Below the pieces are notes generated by a model that searched no databases, had not been told where the DNA came from, and was given only the letters and a program-made list of their open reading frames with translations. This document shows, in pieces, positions 6,144-7,284 of a stretch of 7,284 nucleotides of DNA. The stretch is taken from contig JAMCZD010000494.1 in assembly GCA_023473405.1 (NCBI GenBank), positions 1 to 7,284 on the forward strand, in the 5' to 3' direction. Position 1 is the stretch's first letter; each line of letters opens with the position of its first letter. Both the position numbers and the translations under genes were made by a program. This DNA is from Candidatus Omnitrophota bacterium. Its GTDB lineage: Bacteria > Verrucomicrobiota > Verrucomicrobiia > Limisphaerales > UBA1319.

Positions 6144-6771
6144 CCGAAGCACCGCCTTGCGAACTCGGGAAGAACGCACCGCCGCGCATCCCTGGTCCAA
6201 GAGGTGTCCAATTCTGAAGTTCCGTTTGGAGCTGTTCCATGGGCAAGCCGATGACGTTGGTGAATGAGCCCACGATCCTTTCCACAATCCAATCGCCTTG
6301 TTCCTGGATGGCGTAAGCGCCCGCCTTGTCCAGCGGATCAATCGACGCCAGATACCGGTCAATTTGAACGCCGGTCAGCGAGCGGAAGCAGACTTGGGTC
6401 GTCACGGCAAAAAGTCGCTGGCGATTCACCGATTTCTGGATCATGCAGACGCCGGTGATGACCTGGTGGGATCGCCCCTGCAACCGAGCCAGCATTGCGC
6501 GCGCTTCGTCCAGATGGGCTGGCTTGCCCAGCATGACGTCGTCCAGGCACACCACGGTGTCTGCCCCCAGCACCAGCGCCTGGGGATGCAGGCAGGCCAC
6601 GGCCCCGGCTTTGCGGTATGCATTCAATTGGGCCGTTTCACGCGCGGTTAGAAATGGAGCCAACACCTCCGGAACGCCAGCCTCGACAATATCGAAGTCC
6701 CACCCGAGCTTCCCCATCAAATGGGCGCGGCGCGGCGAGGCGGAGGCAAGAATCAGACATGCTGCTTTCAT
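6133..6771 (-). CDS. maf: Maf-family nucleoside triphosphate pyrophosphatase
   Basis: This 212-residue cytoplasmic enzyme hydrolyses non-canonical or surplus nucleoside triphosphates (dTTP/UTP or related) to monophosphate and pyrophosphate. Hallmarks are all visible: LILASASPRRAHL (6-18) for phosphate binding, LGADTVV (68-74) with the metal-binding Asp71, GKP at 82-84, ITGV at 105-108, and the C-terminal block DKAGAYAIQEQGDW (148-161) followed by GSFTNVIGLP (168-177). The GSFTNVIGLP block resembles the YhdE-type subgroup more than YceF; this is a judgement by eye. The last 20 or so residues, rich in Gly, Ser, Pro and Ala, extend past the usual C-terminus (about 190 residues). The ATG at 6771 has only a weak AGAAG upstream. 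It may head the transcript that includes mlaE, but a 149-base gap separates them. Confidence 0.9.
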   Translation of the reverse strand: MKAACLILASASPRRAHLMGKLGWDFDIVEAGVPEVLAPFLTARETAQLNAYRKAGAVACLHPQALVLGADTVVCLDDVMLGKPAHLDEARAMLARLQGRSHQVITGVCMIQKSVNRQRLFAVTTQVCFRSLTGVQIDRYLASIDPLDKAGAYAIQEQGDWIVERIVGSFTNVIGLPMEQLQTELQNWTPLGPGMRGGAFFPSSQGGASASP

Positions 6772-6909
6772 TCTGCTTCTAAATTAGGTATGCAGCCCGC
6801 TAATGTCCAGAGCCGGATTTTGACTGTGGGAAAAGGGGGGCGGCTCATGGAAGGCGGAAAACTGCCTTGATTATCCATTGCATGCAACACCTCCGAGTCC
6901 GCTGTATCG

Positions 6910-6951
6910 CGGGTTTGCAACCCGGCTTTACGGGGCGGCTTTCAAACGCCG
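6910..6951. repeat. Palindromic repeat element (two small hairpins)
   Basis: CGGGTT (6910-6915) and AACCCG (6919-6924) are perfect inverted repeats with a 3-base TGC loop. Just beyond, CGGC (6936-6939) and GCCG (6948-6951) flank TTTCAAAC. Paired units of this kind (GTTGCAAAC and GTTTGAAA centres) look like dispersed intergenic repeats. The stop codon of the small minus-strand frame (6928-6930) lies inside this element, so the last residues of that frame are repeat-derived. Confidence 0.55.
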
Positions 6952-7104
6952 GACGGGCGCATTCCAGGCGGAGACATCGACGGCGAGGTCCGTCAGGCGC
7001 CGCACCGGCGGACAAGCCAACGGATCGAGGCCGGTCATGTCCAAGCGCACGATGCCGGATAGTTCGACGGCTTGCCAGCCTTTGGGTACAACAGCAATTC
7101 TCAT
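6928..7104 (-). CDS. Doubtful small open frame, apparently interrupted by the MITE-like element
   Basis: From the ATG at 7104 this reads 58 residues (MRIAVVPKGWQAVELSG at the start, RRLKAAP at the end). No domain, signal or membrane segment is visible and no family is recognised. The first four codons come from the inverted repeat of the adjacent element, no good Shine-Dalgarno precedes the ATG, and the stop falls inside a palindromic repeat. If the element and one flanking repeat copy are removed, the frame from VPKGW joins in phase to upstream sequence that stays open to the window edge (about 72 codons, residues such as LKWYLPSWRRSFVPKGW around the junction). It may therefore be the 3' part of a gene broken by insertion, or simply chance open sequence. 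Confidence 0.25.
   Translation of the reverse strand: MRIAVVPKGWQAVELSGIVRLDMTGLDPLACPPVRRLTDLAVDVSAWNAPVRRLKAAP
7080..7091 (+). repeat. Direct repeat CTTTGGGTACAA, left copy (putative target duplication)
   Basis: The 12-mer CTTTGGGTACAA is repeated exactly in the same orientation at 7222-7233. The two copies flank a segment bounded by 14-bp inverted repeats, the arrangement expected for a target-site duplication. The right copy overlaps the inverted repeat by two bases, so the true duplication may be 10 bp (TTGGGTACAA). Confidence 0.65.
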
Positions 7105-7223
7105 TAAGGCGTGACTCAAGCTCCGTCCTTCACTTTGTCCATCACTTTATTGCAGGGCTTTTGAGCAGCCTTAGGGACAAAGTGAGAGACAAAGTGGAAA
7201 GAAGCTTCATAATGAGAATTGCT
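7092..7223. mobile_element. MITE-like element with 14-bp terminal inverted repeats
   Basis: AGCAATTCTCATTA (7093-7106) is the exact reverse complement of TAATGAGAATTGCT (7210-7223). Inside, CACTTTGTCC (7131-7140) is the exact reverse complement of GGACAAAGTG (7175-7184), and a further GACAAAGTG is at 7188-7196, so the arms form an imperfect inverted repeat with roughly 50 bases each around a central 20-30 bases. The unit is about 132 bp, encodes nothing and is flanked by 12-bp direct repeats. This is the architecture of a miniature inverted-repeat transposable element moved in trans by a transposase. I cannot assign it to an IS family, and no other copy is in this window. Confidence 0.6.
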
Positions 7224-7284
7224 TTGGGTACAAAGCTCCTCCGCCAAGATGGCAGATACCACTTCAACTCGCGGACCCTTTTTC
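7212..7284 (+). CDS. Doubtful open frame running off the right edge, starting in the element's inverted repeat
   Basis: ATG at 7212 opens a frame to the window end (24 codons, MRIALGTKLLRQDGRYHF...), preceded by a purine-rich GGAAAGAAG (7196-7204) seven bases upstream. The first codons, ATG AGA ATT GCT, are the outward-reading inverted repeat of the MITE-like element and are the same as those opening the small minus-strand frame. No family is recognised from 24 residues. It could be the start of a real gene using a transposon-borne start, or chance. Confidence 0.2.
   Translation, partial: MRIALGTKLLRQDGRYHFNSRTLF
7222..7233 (+). repeat. Direct repeat CTTTGGGTACAA, right copy (putative target duplication)
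   Basis: Exact second copy of the 12-mer at 7080-7091, immediately outside the right inverted repeat and overlapping its last two bases. Removing one copy together with the element gives a continuous sequence across the site. Confidence 0.65.

Noticed and set aside
6781..6809. Possible sigma70 promoter for maf on the minus strand (TGGACA, 17 bases, TAATTT)
   Set aside because: The -35 is good, but the -10 matches only half the consensus and would put the transcript start within a few bases of the ATG, leaving no room for a ribosome binding site.

Overview
The window (about 7.3 kb, G+C-rich) looks like chromosomal DNA of a Gram-negative (diderm) bacterium. It encodes an Mla/MCE-type outer-membrane lipid transporter with a lipoprotein, and its intergenic DNA is full of short GC-rich palindromic repeats. 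The combination of gene types, repeat style and GTG starts reminds me of Verrucomicrobiota (Limisphaerales/Pedosphaera-like). This is inference from memory; no rRNA or other phylogenetic marker is present.

Layout, left to right. (1) The C-terminal end of an unidentified gene (2-211, +). (2) A 379-base gene-free stretch (212-590) made largely of GC-rich palindromes: three copies of a GGAGCGCGGA-core motif, a 7-bp tandem triplication and several perfect hairpins. (3) A two-gene ABC importer on the + strand, with a molybdate/tungstate/sulfate-type permease (591-1430) and a short intact ATPase without a TOBE/Mop domain (1432-2100). No binding-protein gene is recognisable in the window. (4) Converging on it with a 4-bp gap, a tightly packed minus-strand operon in transcription order: mlaE-like permease (5983-5126), mlaF-like ATPase (5126-4329), mlaD/MCE protein (4317-3178) and a TPR-like lipoprotein (3181-2105). 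The stop/start overlaps TGATG and GTGA point to translational coupling. (5) Upstream on the same strand, a Maf-family nucleotide pyrophosphatase (6771-6133). (6) A gene-poor right end (6772-7284) with a palindromic repeat and a compact MITE-like element: 14-bp perfect terminal inverted repeats flanked by 12-bp direct repeats.

The most interesting signal is the Mla operon ATPase. It keeps Walker A and the Walker B aspartate but has lost the Q-loop glutamine, the whole LSGGQ signature, the catalytic glutamate (Asn instead) and the switch histidine. The intact ATPase of the neighbouring ModBC-like operon serves as an internal control. The same operon lacks MlaB and MlaC and carries instead a TPR-like lipoprotein coupled to mlaD. 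Together this suggests a variant MCE lipid-transport machine whose ATPase subunit binds but may not hydrolyse ATP. The second point of interest is the MITE-like element, whose outward-facing ends supply ATG start codons and which appears to interrupt a minus-strand reading frame.
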